A stretch of 64,000 nt of DNA from an uncultured Corynebacterium sp. (lineage in GTDB: Bacteria; Actinomycetota; Actinomycetes; Mycobacteriales; Mycobacteriaceae). Made by a program: the position numbers and the translations under genes. The notes under the pieces were generated by a model. That model had not been told where the DNA came from and searched no databases. It saw only the letters and a list, made by a program, of their open reading frames with translations. Shown here piece after piece: positions 61,610 to 64,000 of this stretch. The stretch's first letter is position 1. Every line of letters begins with the position of its first letter. The stretch is from positions 11,722-75,721 of the forward strand of contig CAMIPB010000009.1 in NCBI GenBank assembly GCA_946223355.1, read 5' to 3'.

Positions 61610-63655
61610 ATGGAAATTCAATCTAATCTAGACAAACTCAATGAACAAACCGAAGTGGTGCACTCAATCATTGAGAGTTCTCGCTTTGTAAGAGATCTTC
61701 CAAAGCGCGCTTCGATTGGTGCAGATATTTCCGAGGTATCGGGACTCGACACTTTGGGCGAAGTACACGGTGGCGCTCTGAACCAAGGTGCAGGCTCTGC
61801 ATTTGAAACTATGAAAAGTTTTGCCGAACAGTTGTCGTGGTTGCAAGGAGGCCTCGACCTGGACCATTCGCTTCTTGCGCATCAGGAGCTCGCCAACTCA
61901 TTGGGCCTATCGAACACAGACAATACCGGCTACTTTGATAACGCGGCCGTGGTGAAGCGTTCGCAGCCGGACCCTGGGTATCAAGCATTCGTCGTTAAGC
62001 ATCCCTTTGTCACTGCGCCCGGTAGTATTAGTGCGCTCGGTAGTCAGTTCGCGCGAACTAAGACCAATATGATTGCGACGGCATCATCTACCTGGTCCTC
62101 ATTGGCGGGTGAGGTTGGGAAAGTTGCCCGTGACTTAAATTCAATTGCCAACGCGATTCAAGCTGACAATTCAGGCTTGATGTTCGATGGAGCTGCGGGC
62201 AAGATCCGTGAAATAGGCGCGACTGCAGATATATTTGCAGGTAACGCCAATATTATGTCTGGCCAGGTGGGTTTCTTGAGTATGGCGCACACTCAAGGTT
62301 CGCTCTATACGGCGCTTGCGCAGCTAGCAATGTCAGCAGCGCCTACTCCGGTAGAGAGGAAAGCGATTGAACAGGCGTTTCTATCCGCGTTCCCGGGAAC
62401 ATTCTCGGCGATGTTGGCACCGTCGGTTCCACTGAATACGAACCTGATGCAAACACCGTCGATAGCAGATGGAACTCTTGCCAATCTTGGCTTTAACACA
62501 AGCGGTGCGCTGGCCGATTTGGAAAAAGTAAAACTCCCCGCGCCGATCCAGGAATTAGTGGATAAGGGGCAGATTGGTCCAGGATCATTTGAAACGGTAC
62601 GCGAGCAATTCCAGCATTTGGAAGATATCGAAGCTATCGATCCGACTACTGCGAAGATTGCGGACACTCTCGGAGTACCTTCACCACCGAATGCCTCCGC
62701 ATCTTTGGACAGTATGTCCAATATTGAAAAAATTAATGACCAAATAGCTAAGGCGAACAGAGTGTTTGATGGTCTAAGCGAATTTGGTCACGGGCCATTG
62801 ACTGTACCTACTGATGTGAAGGGGATCACCGATAAGCTGGAACTTTCCAAGCATTTAGATGGAATAGCAACAGGGAATGACTTTGATGCTGTTGGCGCAA
62901 TCCGTCAAGGCATAGCTGGGGCAACTTTACCTGCGACAAGCAATCATGAGGAGCTCCTCAAAAGTCTTGGCCAAGCTGGCGAGCTCGACCCAGCATCTAT
63001 CGCGCCGCTAGAAGCACCCAATATGATTGGACAATCTATGGGAACGTTGGATGCATCAACCAGCGGCCGGCCTGCCGGAATCGGAACAGGAACGCTGGCA
63101 CCAAATATTAGCGGCGGAATTAGTGGCAGTGGTAACTCGCATCAAGGAATGGCTCCGGGTGCGCTAGCCGGAATCGGCGGAACGGGAGCCACAGGGGCTT
63201 CCTCCAGTGGTCACACCGGAGCGCGATCATTAAGCGGCCCAAATGCGGCTTCTCGAAATTCCGGCTTTGCGGTACCACGTCCGATGTTTAGTGCACCTGG
63301 CAATTCAATTCATGGTGGAACGAATGTGTCTGGAGCTGGTGCGGGAACCGCTGGAGGAAATAGCGTCAGCGGTCAAGGACACAGCGGACATTCAACTATG
63401 CGCAGCGGAACACCTGGTGCAGTACATCAGACAGCAGGTGGCCATACTGCGAATAACGGAACGCGAGGCCCCATTGCAATGGGTGCCGGCGCACCACCAG
63501 CTGCAGGGGCTTCCACGGGCTCCAGTGCTGGGAAAGCCCGTCGCATAATAGGAGTGACTAGCAAGGCGCAGCGTAGCAAAAACAAGAAAGCACTTTTAGG
63601 TGACGCTCAACCTGTTGTTCCTGGTGTGATTGGTTCCTGGGTTCGGGAAAGCTAA
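61610..63655 (+). CDS. Large PPE/WXG100-like protein
   Basis: 681 residues, no signal peptide. An N-terminal helical region (about 1-260) contains SSTWSSLAGEVGKVARDLNS and DGAAGKIREIGATADIFAGN, a WXG100/PPE-type helical pair with a conserved Trp. A middle helical part follows, then a Gly/Ser/Ala-rich low-complexity stretch (about 480-640) and a short conserved end LLGDAQPVVPGVIGSW, a tail type seen in actinobacterial PPE-like proteins. It may be a type VII secretion substrate or partner of the lipoprotein before it, but no ESX ATPase gene is in the window. Confidence 0.7.
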   Translation: MEIQSNLDKLNEQTEVVHSIIESSRFVRDLPKRASIGADISEVSGLDTLGEVHGGALNQGAGSAFETMKSFAEQLSWLQGGLDLDHSLLAHQELANSLGLSNTDNTGYFDNAAVVKRSQPDPGYQAFVVKHPFVTAPGSISALGSQFARTKTNMIATASSTWSSLAGEVGKVARDLNSIANAIQADNSGLMFDGAAGKIREIGATADIFAGNANIMSGQVGFLSMAHTQGSLYTALAQLAMSAAPTPVERKAIEQAFLSAFPGTFSAMLAPSVPLNTNLMQTPSIADGTLANLGFNTSGALADLEKVKLPAPIQELVDKGQIGPGSFETVREQFQHLEDIEAIDPTTAKIADTLGVPSPPNASASLDSMSNIEKINDQIAKANRVFDGLSEFGHGPLTVPTDVKGITDKLELSKHLDGIATGNDFDAVGAIRQGIAGATLPATSNHEELLKSLGQAGELDPASIAPLEAPNMIGQSMGTLDASTSGRPAGIGTGTLAPNISGGISGSGNSHQGMAPGALAGIGGTGATGASSSGHTGARSLSGPNAASRNSGFAVPRPMFSAPGNSIHGGTNVSGAGAGTAGGNSVSGQGHSGHSTMRSGTPGAVHQTAGGHTANNGTRGPIAMGAGAPPAAGASTGSSAGKARRIIGVTSKAQRSKNKKALLGDAQPVVPGVIGSWVRES

Positions 63656-63896
63656 CGAAGGACGTGCTATTACACCGCCGCTACTTTTTGTGTGCTGTAG
63701 AGCTTTTTGATGTCGTATCCCTGGCCGTTGATTGATTGTTGTGCGTGTGAAGTATCGGCAATATGCGTATGAAATGATGTGTTGGCGGCACAAGTTTGAT
63801 GTTTTCATACGGGTTTTGCCGATCGTTTCGTGCTGAAACGAGCTGTGGTGTAGTTGATGGCAAACGCGTCGGGGTGTGGGTTGGGGTGTGGGATCG
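63656..63896. other. Gene-free spacer before the rrn terminator
   Basis: About 240 bases with no convincing gene. A small inverted repeat TCGTTTC/GAAACGA (63823-63841) and T/G-rich stretches are present. Short frames here lack ribosome-binding sites and family features. Confidence 0.6.
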
Positions 63897-63947
63897 GTTA
63901 AAGACCCTTCAACGATCCACAGACTGTGGTGTTGAAGGGTCTTTAAC
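63897..63947 (-). terminator. rRNA operon terminator
   Basis: GTTAAAGACCCTTCAAC (63897-63913) pairs perfectly with GTTGAAGGGTCTTTAAC (63931-63947), 17 bp, and the loop contains a second hairpin (CCACAG/CTGTGG). The position 30 bases beyond the 5S 3' end fits the end of an rrn operon on the minus strand. Confidence 0.88.
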
Positions 63948-63977
63948 TGTTTTAATGTATGTAGTTTTTGTTGTTTT

Positions 63978-64000
63978 GGTGTCGGCGGTAACTTACTCTC
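63978..64000 (-). rRNA. 5S rRNA, 3' end only
   Basis: The reverse complement of the last bases reads GAGAGTAAGTTACCGCCGAC and then ACC, which is the 3' end of actinobacterial 5S rRNA (the GAGAGTAGGTCACCGCCGAC type). The rest of the gene, and presumably 23S and 16S, lies beyond the right edge. The exact 3' end is uncertain by one or two bases. Confidence 0.82.

Noticed and set aside
63596..63863. Minus-strand frames before the rrn terminator
   Set aside because: They overlap the PPE-like gene's end, have no ribosome-binding site and no recognisable motifs.

Overview
The window looks like a chromosomal segment of a Corynebacterium of moderate GC content. The species cannot be fixed from sequence alone. 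The genus call rests on protein content and gene order: arc-dop-pup-pafA without a 20S proteasome, pafBC-tatAC-helY, separate lnt and ppm1 genes, odhI-ftsR-DUF151-merR beside secA2, and the long run der-cmk-rluB-scpBA-parA-xerD-nudix-mctB-steA-recN-nadK-tlyA-HAD-TPR, which follows the Mycobacterium tuberculosis order from Rv1713 down to Rv1691.

Layout. 1-2.8 kb: a partial RecB-type nuclease (-), an M18 aminopeptidase and the tRNA m1A58 methyltransferase TrmI. 2.8-9.4 kb: the pupylation locus and the paired WYL regulators PafB and PafC. 9.4-13.5 kb: TatA, TatC and a HelY helicase. 13.5-19.4 kb: a trypsin-like protease, an SDR, a CobG-like protein that stops before its Fe-S motif, FxsA, Lnt, Ppm1 and RbpA. 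19.5-26.8 kb: a YceI protein with two small neighbours, a divergent CFA-synthase homologue, NDH-2, a methyltransferase, CorA and Gnd. 26.8-29.9 kb: a DEAD-box helicase, a protein of uncertain function and a vWA-like surface protein. 29.9-34.9 kb: two MerR regulators (one FtsR), a DUF151 nuclease, OdhI and SecA2 (all -). 35-44 kb is the most accessory-looking part: a hydrolase-OsmC fusion, a YchJ-like protein, tRNA-Pro(GGG), a tandem TetR protein, a small antitoxin-like protein, an LpqC-like esterase, a heterodimeric ABC exporter, a methyltransferase and a relic of a C4-dicarboxylate transporter. 44-60.7 kb: a long (-) block of housekeeping genes for ribosome maturation, chromosome segregation and repair, NADP synthesis and envelope/division. 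60.9-63.7 kb: a DUF3558-type lipoprotein followed by a large PPE/WXG100-like protein. 63.9-64 kb: an rrn terminator and the 3' end of a 5S rRNA gene (-).

How the parts work together. PafA and Dop attach and remove Pup, and ARC is the matching unfoldase, but no prcBA genes lie here, so pupylation must end in something other than 20S proteolysis. PafBC is known in relatives as a DNA-damage activator. OdhI links Ser/Thr kinase signalling to 2-oxoglutarate dehydrogenase, and FtsR activates ftsZ in C. glutamicum. Lnt and Ppm1 supply lipoprotein acylation and mannosyl donor. ScpAB, ParA and XerD handle chromosome organisation.

Most notable observations. The two ABC half-transporters have complementary losses that leave exactly one intact composite ATP site. 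One protein holds two complete TetR units in tandem. The OsmC domain fused to a hydrolase has lost both redox cysteines. The CobG-like protein ends just before its [4Fe-4S] ligands. pyrG is missing from its usual place between mctB and the nudix gene. The lipoprotein/PPE-like pair is poorly characterised. Nothing here is clearly a new defence or mobile system; no CRISPR array, prophage or insertion sequence was seen.
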